64,000 bases of DNA, taken from positions 5,084,001 to 5,148,000 of the forward strand of contig NZ_CP114287.1 of NCBI RefSeq assembly GCF_027111295.1. Direction: 5' to 3'. The notes beneath the pieces were generated by a model that was given only the letters and a program-made list of their open reading frames with translations, was not told where the DNA came from and did not search any database. The translations under genes were made by a program, and so were the position numbers. Origin of the DNA: Flavobacterium gelatinilyticum. GTDB taxonomy: Bacteria > Bacteroidota > Bacteroidia > Flavobacteriales > Flavobacteriaceae. This document shows, piece after piece, positions 25,584 through 33,317 of the stretch (the first letter of the stretch is position 1; every line of letters begins with the position of its first letter).

Positions 25584-26015
25584 ATGAAAAAAATTGTAAT
25601 GTTGTTTGCGGCTGTACTTGTTATATGCGGTTGTAAATCAAGTAAAGATGCTGGTTCAGGATCTGTAGTGAGTGATAATTCAATTGAAAAGAAATTAAAA
25701 CAGACCTGGATTTTAGAAAACTTAAACGGAAAGATGATCACTGAAAAAGATTTTTCAAGTTTTCCAAAGCTTGAAATGGGAGCGTCGACTTTTTCCGGTT
25801 CAACAGGATGCAACGGTATTAAAGGAGATTTGTCATCAAAAGGTGCAGGAAAACTTCAGTTTCAAAGTATTACTGCCGAAACTAAAAAATGCAATGCTAA
25901 AAAGGAAGGTGAGTTTTTACAATTATTAAGAACAACTTCCGGTTACTCTATTGAAAATAACAAACTTTATCTTTCTAATCAGTTTGGATTGACAATGTCA
26001 TTCAAAAAAGGTTAA
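25584..26015 (+). CDS. META-domain lipoprotein
   Basis: A 143-residue lipoprotein with lipobox VICGC (Cys17) and one META domain: LKQTWILENLNGKMITEKDF, FSGSTGCNGIKGDLSS and TAETKKCNAKKEGEFLQLLRTTSGY. It aligns with the second half of the preceding gene (same spacing of LENLNG, GGCN and EGEFL motifs), so the two probably arose by duplication. It is separated from it by 108 bp. A bidirectional terminator follows. Confidence 0.85.
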   Translation: MKKIVMLFAAVLVICGCKSSKDAGSGSVVSDNSIEKKLKQTWILENLNGKMITEKDFSSFPKLEMGASTFSGSTGCNGIKGDLSSKGAGKLQFQSITAETKKCNAKKEGEFLQLLRTTSGYSIENNKLYLSNQFGLTMSFKKG

Positions 26016-26018
26016 TTC

Positions 26019-26052
26019 AAAAAAGGCTTCAACTTAGTTGAAGCCTTTTTTT
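26019..26052. terminator. Bidirectional rho-independent terminator
   Basis: A 9-bp stem GGCTTCAAC/GTTGAAGCC with a 3-base loop is flanked by A6 and T7. It serves the META gene (plus) and the DUF2130 gene (minus), which converge. Confidence 0.88.
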
Positions 26053-26063
26053 ATATCAATTTA

Positions 26064-27344
26064 TTATTCAAATAATTCTTTTGGATCTTCATTTTCTTCT
26101 TCAATAAAATCAAGTTCCAAAGCTCTAACGCTCTGCACTGCATTTCCGGCAATACCACGAATCGAACCGTACATTCCTAAGGTATTATGTACTACTTTTT
26201 CGATTTGTTTTTCGCGTTGTTTCCATATTCTCTGCATGGCTCTTTTTTCAGCATCCAGATCGTTTTGCATTTGAGTAAAGCCTTCTACAATTCCTTCAAT
26301 CTGCAAACGGAATTCATTGCTTGTCAGGAAATCGTACAACATCGACATTTTATCGCCTTTGTTTTCCTGTGCCTGAACAGCCTGATTTACCTGAATTAAA
26401 GATTGACGAAGAACAGCACTTAAACCCTTAAATTCTTCATAGGTACAAATCCAGATTCCGTCGCGCATTCCCATTCTTTCCATTCCGGCAGGCATAACTT
26501 CTGTAACCAAAACTCCAATATTGGCTCTTTTGGTTCTAATATCGTTTTTAAATTTTTCAATCCAAGAAGGCTGAAACGCTTTTGTTCTTTTACTTTCGTA
26601 ATAAATAGAACCGCAATTTTGATGTTCTCTTGTGTTTACCACTTGAAGACAGTCGGCGCCATTCGCACCTTTTTTAACTTCATCAATACTGTCAAGTGGG
26701 AAATTATTGGCGAGCCATTCTTCAATCGCTAATTCCATTACTTCGCCTTGCAATTGCATAGAACCTTGTTCTTGCTTGCGTTTCATTTCTTCGGTCAGCT
26801 TTTTTTGTTCTTCCAGCTGTTTTTGAAGTTCTTTGAATTTTAACTCGTTTTTATCGTCTTCCTGTTTTCTTATTTTTTCACGTTCCAAAGCCAATTGAGC
26901 ATTTAATTGTTTTTCAGCTTCGGCTTGAATTGCTTCTTTCATTTCCAGTTTCTCGCGCTGTAATTTTGCGATTTCACCTTCCATTTTATTCAATTCCCTA
27001 ATTTTTTCCGATTTTTCCGAGAGTTCTTTTTCCATTAAAAGCAAACGGTCTTTGTTCTCTTCTTCGAGTTTGGCTTTTAGTTTCTCTGAAATTTCTTTTT
27101 CGGCGGTCTTTTTTTCGCGTTCCAAACGTTCAGCAAAAAGTTCGTTTTCCTGTTTCTTTTTAGCTTCAAATTCGGCTTTGGCTTTTTCGAATTGCTCGTT
27201 TTTAAGCTCTAATTCTTTATTTTGAAGATTAGCTTTTTGTTGAAATTCTTTACGGATACTATCTTCCAACTGATGTTTTAAGACATCATTTACGTCGATC
27301 GGAGTTCCGCAGTTTGGACACTGAATTGAAGATTGTTCAGCCAT
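26064..27344 (-). CDS. DUF2130 protein with zinc-ribbon-like start, coiled coil and PD-(D/E)xK-like core
   Basis: A 426-residue cytoplasmic protein. CPNCGTPIDVNDVL at 9-22 resembles half a zinc ribbon. Residues ~30-200 are a long charged coiled coil. The C-terminal DUF2130 domain (~205-400) has GADCLQVV followed by IYYESKRTKAF, i.e. Asp and Glu-x-Lys in the order of PD-(D/E)xK nucleases, then RTKRANIGVLVTEVMPAGMERMG. A DNA-cleaving activity is possible but unproven for this family. It stands alone between a terminator and a repeat-rich region. Confidence 0.82.
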   Translation of the reverse strand: MAEQSSIQCPNCGTPIDVNDVLKHQLEDSIRKEFQQKANLQNKELELKNEQFEKAKAEFEAKKKQENELFAERLEREKKTAEKEISEKLKAKLEEENKDRLLLMEKELSEKSEKIRELNKMEGEIAKLQREKLEMKEAIQAEAEKQLNAQLALEREKIRKQEDDKNELKFKELQKQLEEQKKLTEEMKRKQEQGSMQLQGEVMELAIEEWLANNFPLDSIDEVKKGANGADCLQVVNTREHQNCGSIYYESKRTKAFQPSWIEKFKNDIRTKRANIGVLVTEVMPAGMERMGMRDGIWICTYEEFKGLSAVLRQSLIQVNQAVQAQENKGDKMSMLYDFLTSNEFRLQIEGIVEGFTQMQNDLDAEKRAMQRIWKQREKQIEKVVHNTLGMYGSIRGIAGNAVQSVRALELDFIEEENEDPKELFE

Positions 27345-27467
27345 TTTGTGTTATTTTAATAAGTAGAATTATAATTTGCTAAGGTATTTAAAAGTTCTCT
27401 TTTTCTAATGTGGATTTCTGTACTAAATTGTAACGAATTTTTGTTATGGCCACGAATTCACGAATTT

Positions 27468-27570
27468 TTTGTTTCACGCAGATTTTGCTGATTGGAGCAG
27501 ATTTTACAGATTTTTATTTTAAATCATCTGCCTGATCTGCTTAAATCTAATAAAATCTGCGTGAAACAAA
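27468..27570. repeat. 103-bp palindrome, CGCAGATTT family
   Basis: Arms TTTGTTTCACGCAGATTTTG and its inverted counterpart TAAAATCTGCGTGAAACAAA. The inside is rich in GCAGAT/ATCTGC phrases. Related palindromes are at 28587-28703 and 33979-34152. Confidence 0.8.
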
Positions 27571-27619
27571 ATCTTTTGCGTCTCAGCGACTTTGCGAGAT
27601 TAAATAAAAACTTCGAGCC

Positions 27620-28501
27620 TTAGCGCCTTTGTGGCAACAAAAACGCAACAGCAGATTTTGTGATTTCTGAATGATCTTCTTTTGAAGTAATCAACGAGAC
27701 ATTTGTATATAAATTCACTTTTTTCAATTCTATAAAACCAATTTCCGAATCCTGATTATTCTTCGCAATGTTGGATGGAACAATCGAAATTCCCAATCCG
27801 TTTTTGACTAATTGTACGATTGAATTAATGTTGTTCGCTTCGTGAATAATCTTCGGCGTAAAGCCATAAAAAGCACAAAGTTCCAGCAAAACTTCATGAT
27901 AATGCGGTGCATAATCTTTGTTGAAAAATACAAATGTTTCGTCTTTCAGTTTTAGAATGTCATTTTCTGATTTTATCTGAGTGGATTTTTTATTGAAAAC
28001 CAACGAAAATCCGTCTTTGAACCATAAATGTGATTTTATTTTTGGTGAATGAATGGGCGATCTTATAATTCCCATTTCGATTTTTCCTTGTTCTAAAGCG
28101 TTGATCTGTTTAATGGTTGAAATTTCGAAAAGTTTAAAATTAACGTAGGGAAACTGCGCTTTAAGATGTTTTATTAAATCTGAAATAACAGATGAATAAA
28201 TTGAGCTGATATAAGCAATTCTGAATTCGCCCGAAACATTCTCTGAAATCTTTTTTGTTTTTGCAGAAATGCGTTCCAGATTCTGAAAAATCATCGTAAT
28301 TTCTTCTTTAAAATATTTTCCTGCTTCGGTTAATTCTACTTTTTTATTGTTTCGAATGAAAAGTTTTGCCTGAAGTTCATCTTCCAATTCAGCAATTTGC
28401 CGACTTAATGGCGGCTGAGAAATAAAGAGTTTTTCAGAAGCTTTGGTAAAGTTCAGTTCTTCGGCGACAGCCAGGAAATATTTTAAGTGACGTAATTCCA
28501 T
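27620..28501 (-). CDS. LysR-family transcriptional regulator
   Basis: A 293-residue LysR regulator. The N-terminal winged helix (1-~60) has MELRHLKYFLAVAEELNFTKASEKLFISQPPLSRQIAELEDEL. The effector-binding domain (~90-290) includes FRIAYISSIYSSVISDLIKHL and the late VKNGLGISIVPSNIA. It is divergent from a SAM methyltransferase, its likely target, although 220 bp with a palindromic repeat lie between. A repeated TTTTAAAGTATT motif directly upstream suggests autoregulation. Confidence 0.92.
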   Translation of the reverse strand: MELRHLKYFLAVAEELNFTKASEKLFISQPPLSRQIAELEDELQAKLFIRNNKKVELTEAGKYFKEEITMIFQNLERISAKTKKISENVSGEFRIAYISSIYSSVISDLIKHLKAQFPYVNFKLFEISTIKQINALEQGKIEMGIIRSPIHSPKIKSHLWFKDGFSLVFNKKSTQIKSENDILKLKDETFVFFNKDYAPHYHEVLLELCAFYGFTPKIIHEANNINSIVQLVKNGLGISIVPSNIAKNNQDSEIGFIELKKVNLYTNVSLITSKEDHSEITKSAVAFLLPQRR

Positions 28502-28502
28502 G

Positions 28503-28551
28503 ATACTTTTAAAGTATTGTTGATTGATAAAAATAGTATTTTTAAAGTATT
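28503..28551. promoter_or_regulatory. Repeated TTTTAAAGTATT motif upstream of the LysR gene
   Basis: ATACTTT-T-AAAGTAT (28503-28517) is a perfect palindrome abutting the start codon. The 12-bp string TTTTAAAGTATT occurs at 28507-28518 and again at 28540-28551, 33 bp apart, about three helical turns. Multiple phased sites like this fit a LysR autoregulatory operator. Confidence 0.55.
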
Positions 28552-28586
28552 TATGAAAGAGATAGTTTTGAAATATGAAAATAAAG

Positions 28587-28703
28587 CTCTCGCAGATTTG
28601 GGAGATTTAGCAGATTATAGTTTAGATAAATCATTCTAACCATAATAATATCCAGATCATATAATAGCAAAAAGATCCGCTCAATCTGCCAAATCTGCGA
28701 GAG
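28587..28703. repeat. 117-bp palindrome, CGCAGATTT family
   Basis: Perfect 15-base arms CTCTCGCAGATTTGG and CCAAATCTGCGAGAG enclose an AT-rich middle. It lies in the intergenic region between the divergent LysR and methyltransferase genes. Confidence 0.8.
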
Positions 28704-28722
28704 ATTATAAAAAACAAAGACC

Positions 28723-29430
28723 ATGAAAAAATCAACTATTGAAGAAATCAAAGAACGATTTGATAATGATGTCGAACGATTTTCAAATTTAGAAACCGGA
28801 CAAGTGGCGACAATTGATGCTGTTATTTCTTTAGAATTAATAACGGAAGCTTCAAAACGAATTGTGCCAAGCGCCAAGAATGTTTTAGATGTAGGCTGCG
28901 GTGCAGGAAATTATACTTTAATGATGTTGTCTAAAGTACCGAATTTAAACTGCACTTTGGTCGATTTGAGTTTGCCGATGCTGGATCGGGCTTTTGAAAG
29001 AGTTTCAAAGGAAACAAACGGAAAAGTCGAAATAAAACAAGGCGATATTCGAGAAACTGCTTTAGAAGAAAACAGTTTTGATATTATTTTGGCGGGTGCT
29101 GTTTTGCATCATTTACGTGACGATAACGATTGGGAAACGACTTTCACTAAACTATTCAAATTATTGAAACCAGGTGGGTGTTTAATGATTTCGGATTTAA
29201 TCACTCAAGACACTGATTTATTGAATGATTATACCTGGCAGCGTTATGGCGAATATTTGGAAGGAGTAGGAGGGGCAGAGTATCGCAAGAAAGTTTTAGA
29301 TTATATCGAAAAGGAGGATTCTCCAAGATCTATGAATTATCAATTGGATTTGATGAAAAAAGTAGGTTTTTCAAAAGTCGAAATTTTACACAAAAACATG
29401 TGTTTCGGAGCTTTTGGAGGGATTAAATAG
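28723..29430 (+). CDS. Class I SAM-dependent methyltransferase
   Basis: A 235-residue cytoplasmic methyltransferase. The SAM loop is VLDVGCGAGNYTLMML (about 50-65), the acidic post-I motif LVDLSLPMLDRAF and motif IV-like DIILAGAVLHHLRDD (about 123-137), then LKPGGCLMISDLI. The order matches the Methyltransf_11/25 group acting on small molecules. It is divergent from a LysR regulator that may control it. The substrate is unknown. Confidence 0.88.
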   Translation: MKKSTIEEIKERFDNDVERFSNLETGQVATIDAVISLELITEASKRIVPSAKNVLDVGCGAGNYTLMMLSKVPNLNCTLVDLSLPMLDRAFERVSKETNGKVEIKQGDIRETALEENSFDIILAGAVLHHLRDDNDWETTFTKLFKLLKPGGCLMISDLITQDTDLLNDYTWQRYGEYLEGVGGAEYRKKVLDYIEKEDSPRSMNYQLDLMKKVGFSKVEILHKNMCFGAFGGIK

Positions 29431-29437
29431 TTTTATA

Positions 29438-29492
29438 GCCACGAATTTTATTCTTTAAAATCTATGCTCAAAGCATTAAATTAATTCGTGGC
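29438..29492. repeat. Inverted repeat GCCACGAATT/AATTCGTGGC
   Basis: Perfect 10-base arms around a 35-base loop, between convergent genes. The related phrase GGCCACGAATTCACGAA is at 27448-27464, so it belongs to a dispersed repeat. The A-run after the right arm is on the wrong side for terminating either neighbour efficiently. Confidence 0.65.
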
Positions 29493-29501
29493 GAAAAAAA
29501 A

Positions 29502-29966
29502 CTATACATTAATGGGCATTGGGTATTTATTTCTTAGATCAAAAACTAATTCTGAAGGTCCGTTTTTCTGCAGGTAATCTAGTTTTTCTACGGCTTCTTC
29601 CATCGTTGGGATTTCTCCTTTTGGAATCCACCACATGGCGGTATGCGCTTTTCCGAATTTCTGAAACCATTCTTTTCGACGTCTTAAAAATTCGCTGTGA
29701 AACGTTTTGTACATATAATGTTCCAAAGTTTCAATGCTTTCCCAAACTGATACATTGATAATAATTTGTTCGTCGTTATACGGATTTAGACTTGTTGCAT
29801 TATAATTATTGTCATCGTCTTTTAATCTCCAGACAAAACCTTCGCTTTCTTCGGCTAAAGTATTTACGGTATCTAAGTTGTCTACAAACTCTTTCATGAT
29901 GGGGTCGTTGATGTCGACGCCTTTCATTTTGGCAATATTAATTTCAGCAAGATGGTAATGACTCAT
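29502..29966 (-). CDS. DUF3291 family protein
   Basis: About 154 residues counted from ATG at 29966 (MSHYHLAEINIAKMKG); an upstream start (29993) adds nine residues that do not fit the family. Key segments are FVWRLKDDDNN, INVSVWESIETLEHYMYKTFHSEFLRRRKEWF and TAMWWIPKGEIPTMEEAVEKLDYL. The fold is a dimeric alpha/beta barrel like antibiotic-biosynthesis monooxygenases. No cofactor site is apparent. It is downstream of a quinol monooxygenase and quinone reductase on the same strand, so a link to quinone metabolism is possible. Confidence 0.8.
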   Translation of the reverse strand: MSHYHLAEINIAKMKGVDINDPIMKEFVDNLDTVNTLAEESEGFVWRLKDDDNNYNATSLNPYNDEQIIINVSVWESIETLEHYMYKTFHSEFLRRRKEWFQKFGKAHTAMWWIPKGEIPTMEEAVEKLDYLQKNGPSELVFDLRNKYPMPINV

Positions 29967-30053
29967 AGTTTTATGTTTCTGAATAAGAGGCAATTTAGCT
30001 TTTTTCTGAATAATTACTTTAGATAAATTAGTTATATCTGTAACAGTTTTACT

Positions 30054-30133
30054 CCTGCAAGGTTTTTAAAACCTTGTAGGTCTTTTGAAGATGGTTTAAA
30101 GATATACCTACAAGGTTTTGAAAACCTTGCAGG
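30054..30133. repeat. 80-bp palindrome with nested hairpins
   Basis: Arms of 28 bases (CCTGCAAGGTTTTTAAAACC... and its inverted copy) match at 27 positions. Each arm is itself near-palindromic (AAGGTTTTTAAAACCTT), so the RNA or DNA can form either one long hairpin or two short ones. It lies between DUF3291 and the quinol monooxygenase. Confidence 0.85.
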
Positions 30134-30140
30134 AAAGGTT

Positions 30141-30419
30141 TCATAAAATCTGAGCTGTTTTGTAAACCTGAATTGGCGTTGCTACCAATGTTTCGGTTTT
30201 TTTGATGAAATCCTGAAGATAAGACTGGTTGTTGTGCAAATCTAAACCAACTTGGTCTTTCCATTCTTCCCAAAGAATAAAAACATTTTCTGAAGTGTGT
30301 AAATCGTAACGAATACAAGCTGCTTCTTTTCTAGTTTCGGTTACCAGATGTGTCAGCATATTTTGAACTTCAATTAAATGTTCTGGTTTGCTTTTTAAAA
30401 TTGCGGTAATTGAAATCAT
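30141..30419 (-). CDS. Putative quinol monooxygenase (ABM domain)
   Basis: A 92-residue antibiotic-biosynthesis-monooxygenase-type protein with MISITAILKSKPEHLIEVQNML, CIRYDLHTSENVFILWEEWKDQVGLDLHNNQSYLQDF and the two-strand/helix pattern of the YgiN group. The conserved EXW and His/Asn residues of cofactor-free quinol oxidases are present. It follows an MdaB-type NAD(P)H reductase by 2 bp, so they are cotranscribed; the pair matches the YgiN-MdaB quinone redox cycle. The function is inferred from family and context. Confidence 0.83.
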   Translation of the reverse strand: MISITAILKSKPEHLIEVQNMLTHLVTETRKEAACIRYDLHTSENVFILWEEWKDQVGLDLHNNQSYLQDFIKKTETLVATPIQVYKTAQIL

Positions 30420-30421
30420 AA

Positions 30422-31027
30422 TTATAAGTTTTTGAAAGTTTCTTCTAAGTGTTTGGTGTAATTCTCTTTAAAGATAACGATATTTTCTGGTGTAGCGCCT
30501 TTTTCTACGTCATGGAAATGGAATCCGTTTATGCGTTCCATTCCTGTGAATTTGTTCATTTTGTGGAAACCAAACATTACGCCGTCATCTACAGAAGTTT
30601 CTTCAAAGAATTCTCCCGGAAGTGTAAAAGCCGTTGCAGGGGCATTCCAGCTTGTGGTAAGCATGTATTTGCGTCCGTGTAAAAGTCCTCCGGTTCCGTA
30701 ATTGATGTCGGGATTTACACGGCTTCTTCCGTCGCTTTTGTAAATTCCGTTGTTGTGTCCTTGTGTGAAAACATCATCGATATATTTCTTAAAAAGATTC
30801 GGAATCTGAAACCACCAAACTGGTGTGTGATAGATAATTAAATCTGCCCAAACGAATTTTTCTACTTCTTTTTGAAGATCGATTTCGTCTTCTACATGTG
30901 TTGTTTTGATTTCGTAATCGTTGTTTTTTGAAAGAAATTCTACTGTCCAATCCTGAACGGTTTTGTTGAATTGTCCTCCTGAATGCGCGAATTTTTGTCC
31001 GCCGTTAATTATAAATATCTTTTTCAT
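30422..31027 (-). CDS. NAD(P)H-dependent quinone reductase, MdaB/flavodoxin-2 family
   Basis: A 201-residue FAD-binding flavodoxin-like fold enzyme that would reduce quinones by two electrons in the cytoplasm. It starts MKKIFIINGGQKFAHSGGQFN, typical of MdaB. It then has VWADLIIYHTPVWWFQIPNLFKKYIDDVF (~75-103), and LTTSWNAPATAFTLPGEFF with TGMERINGFHFHDVEKGATPE near the end. Length matches MdaB (about 195). It is the first gene of a pair with the quinol monooxygenase. Confidence 0.9.
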   Translation of the reverse strand: MKKIFIINGGQKFAHSGGQFNKTVQDWTVEFLSKNNDYEIKTTHVEDEIDLQKEVEKFVWADLIIYHTPVWWFQIPNLFKKYIDDVFTQGHNNGIYKSDGRSRVNPDINYGTGGLLHGRKYMLTTSWNAPATAFTLPGEFFEETSVDDGVMFGFHKMNKFTGMERINGFHFHDVEKGATPENIVIFKENYTKHLEETFKNL

Positions 31028-31052
31028 TTTAATTGTTCTTATGAAAACGGAT

Positions 31053-31148
31053 GTGTGAGGGATAGGAGTGGAAATCCTTTTGTGTCTCGTTTCTTAACGA
31101 GACATAAAAGATTGCAACGGATAGCCCGGTTCGCTGCGGCGAACACAC
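31053..31148 (+). ncRNA. Candidate structured RNA element, copy B
   Basis: Same plan as copy A at 18500: AGGGATAGGAG (31058-31068) and CGGATAGCCCG (31118-31128) flank an internal hairpin (TGTCTCGTT/AACGAGACA, 31083-31104). A second hairpin TTCGC-TGCG-GCGAA (31130-31143) follows. The closing stem is GTGTG/CACAC (31053-31057 with 31144-31148) instead of GCGAG/CTCGC, a change that keeps the pairing. It lies in the 309-bp gap between divergently placed genes with no obvious link to either. Confidence 0.55.
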
Positions 31149-31183
31149 CCAAATTATTTTTATGTTTTAAATTTTGAGATTTT

Positions 31184-31320
31184 TTAAACACATAGAAACA
31201 TAGGTTTTTCTTTCGTGAAAAGGGAATTGAAAGAAACTCGTTTCTAACACATAGCTATGTGTGATTATGCAAATGAAACGCCTTTAACGACAATGAAAGA
31301 CTATGTTTCTATGTGTTTAA
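31184..31320. repeat. 137-bp palindrome with perfect 20-bp arms
   Basis: The arms TTAAACACATAGAAACATAG and CTATGTTTCTATGTGTTTAA match perfectly. The inside has a second palindrome, ACACATAGCTATGTGT (31247-31262). It is intergenic, next to the aldo-keto reductase stop, and looks like another dispersed element. Confidence 0.85.
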
Positions 31321-31336
31321 ATATTTTAAAAGAGAA

Positions 31337-32323
31337 TTATTTTATTTTAGCAATTGCCTGATTGATGAATTCTAATTCTGAAGCTGATAAATCAAAATTC
31401 ATTGTTTTGGCGTTTGAAATCGCTTGTTCTGCGTTTCTTGCTCCCGCTAAAACTATTGCAATTCCTTTTTGTAAAGAAGTCCAGCGAAGAACTAATTGTG
31501 ATAAACTTGCCTCTTTTGCATGTGCTAATAAAGTCAATTCTTCGACTAAAGTTTTTACTTTTTGAAGATCAAATTGACCGAAATAACCGTTTCTGTGGTC
31601 GTTTTCTTTTAGTTTGCTGTCGGTGAAATATTTTCCAGTCAATAAACCTCTTTCCATTGGACTGTAAGCAATGATTCCGATGTTTTCCGCGACTGTAAAC
31701 GGAATAAGTTCGTCTTCGATTTTACGGTTCAGCATACTATAAGCAACTTGATTTGAAGCAACTTGGACTGTTTTTTGTGCTTCCTGAATTTGTGCAACAT
31801 TGTAATTACTTACTCCAAAAGCTCTGATTTTTCCTTGCTGGATTAAGCTTTCTGCTGCTTCCATTGTTTCAGAAATTGGAGTAGTGGAGTCTGGCCAGTG
31901 AATTTGCAGTAAATCGATATAATCGGTTTGAAGACGTTTTAAACTTTCTTCAACTTCTTTAATGACGTTTGCTTTTGATGAATATTTGTAAACCGGAACT
32001 TTTTTACCATTGTCATCTGCGTCGAAAAAGAAATCGCCTTTTCCGTTGTTGCTTCCGTCCCAAACCATTCCAAATTTAGTAAGCAATTGAATTTTAGAAC
32101 GGTCGTGAGTTTTAATGGCTTCCCCGATCATTTCTTCGCTTAAGCCAAATCCGTAAAAAGGAGCAGTGTCGATTGTAGTTACGCCGTGATCGATTGAAGC
32201 GTGAATAGAATCAATTGAATCCTTCTTTTCAGTTCCGCCCCACATGGTTCCGCCAATCGCAAAAGCACCGTAAGTGATCGTTGATAATTCCAATTCTGAG
32301 CTGCCTAACTTTCTATATTCCAT
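31337..32323 (-). CDS. Aldo/keto reductase
   Basis: A 328-residue NADP-dependent (beta/alpha)8-barrel oxidoreductase of cytoplasmic type. Catalytic residues are visible: Asp and Tyr in TIDTAPFYGFGLSEEMIGEAI, Lys in QLLTKFGMVWDG, and His in DLLQIHWPD. NADP-binding segments are AFGVSNYN and GIAIVLAGARNAEQA. The substrate is not known. It is divergent from an AraC regulator (117-bp gap), which probably controls it. Confidence 0.92.
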   Translation of the reverse strand: MEYRKLGSSELELSTITYGAFAIGGTMWGGTEKKDSIDSIHASIDHGVTTIDTAPFYGFGLSEEMIGEAIKTHDRSKIQLLTKFGMVWDGSNNGKGDFFFDADDNGKKVPVYKYSSKANVIKEVEESLKRLQTDYIDLLQIHWPDSTTPISETMEAAESLIQQGKIRAFGVSNYNVAQIQEAQKTVQVASNQVAYSMLNRKIEDELIPFTVAENIGIIAYSPMERGLLTGKYFTDSKLKENDHRNGYFGQFDLQKVKTLVEELTLLAHAKEASLSQLVLRWTSLQKGIAIVLAGARNAEQAISNAKTMNFDLSASELEFINQAIAKIK

Positions 32324-32391
32324 GATAGTGATTTTTTTCGTTTAAAATTTATGAGGCAAAATTATACTGTTTTTATGATTCTTATTTGGTA

Positions 32392-32418
32392 TATATTTGT
32401 CTTTTTTAGGTACATTTG
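32392..32418 (+). promoter_or_regulatory. Candidate promoter boxes for the AraC-type gene
   Basis: Two TAnnTTTG boxes lie just upstream: TATATTTG at 32392-32399 and TACATTTG at 32411-32418. A TTTG at 32385-32388 could act as a -33 element for the second, although spacing is 22 rather than 19-20. Which one is used cannot be decided. Confidence 0.4.
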
Positions 32419-32439
32419 CATCTTCAAATAAATGGAATT

Positions 32440-33285
32440 ATGAAAAAAGAAAATTTATATGAGCCTTTTACGGTTTCTTTTGAAACGTTGAGTGAGTATC
32501 CGGATGTGGGAGATCGTCATAATTTTTTCGAATTGGTTTATATTCTGGGAGGGACAGGGAGACAGTGTATTAATAAGAATATTTTCGAATACGATCCTGG
32601 GCATTTGTTTTTGCTAACGCCTGAGGATTGTCATAATTTCACGATTGAAACCGAAACGAAATTCTTCTTTTTACGATTCAATGATATTTATTTGAAAAAT
32701 TCGAGTCTGCAGAATGAAAATATTCAGCGATTAGAATATATTCTTCAAAATGCCAATCATCAGCCGGGCTGTATTCTTAAAAATGATCCTGATAAATGTT
32801 TGGTGAAAGTGATGATTGAAGCGATTTGCCGTGAACATCAGGATAAAGATGTTTACAATCAGGAATTGATTCAGCAATTGGTCAATACACTGATTATTAT
32901 CGTGGCGAGAAATATTGCGAAATATCTTCCTGAACAAGTTTCAATAAGTACAGAAGCTAAAGCGATGGATATTCTGCAATATATTCAGAACAATATTTAT
33001 TATCCTGAAAAAATTAAAGCAGAATCAATAAGTGATTATTTCGGAATTTCGAATACCTATTTAGGCCGCTATTTTAAGAAACATGCCAGCGAAACGATGC
33101 AGCAATATATAAGCAATTATAAAACGAAACTGATTGAGCATCGTTTGCAATTCAGCGATAAGCGTATTAACGAAATTGCATATGAATTTGGTTTTACGGA
33201 TGAAAGCCACTTTAATAAATTCTTCAAGAAACAGAAGGGAAACAGTCCATCAGAATTTAGAAAGACGATTCGGTTGAGTGCTTAA
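32440..33285 (+). CDS. AraC-family transcriptional regulator
   Basis: About 281 residues from ATG 32440 (MKKENLYEPFTVSFETLSEY); a TTG at 32416 adds eight residues but lacks support. The N-terminal cupin-like sensor (about 1-140) has NFFELVYILGGTGRQCINKN and HLFLLTPEDCHNF. The C-terminal HTH_18 (about 180-281) has ISDYFGISNTYLGRYFKKHASETMQQYISNYK and IAYEFGFTDESHFNKFFKKQKGNSPSEFR. It is divergent from the aldo-keto reductase it may control. Confidence 0.9.
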   Translation: MKKENLYEPFTVSFETLSEYPDVGDRHNFFELVYILGGTGRQCINKNIFEYDPGHLFLLTPEDCHNFTIETETKFFFLRFNDIYLKNSSLQNENIQRLEYILQNANHQPGCILKNDPDKCLVKVMIEAICREHQDKDVYNQELIQQLVNTLIIIVARNIAKYLPEQVSISTEAKAMDILQYIQNNIYYPEKIKAESISDYFGISNTYLGRYFKKHASETMQQYISNYKTKLIEHRLQFSDKRINEIAYEFGFTDESHFNKFFKKQKGNSPSEFRKTIRLSA

Positions 33286-33317
33286 GTTTTTTAACTTAGG
33301 ATTTTTTATAAAATAGA

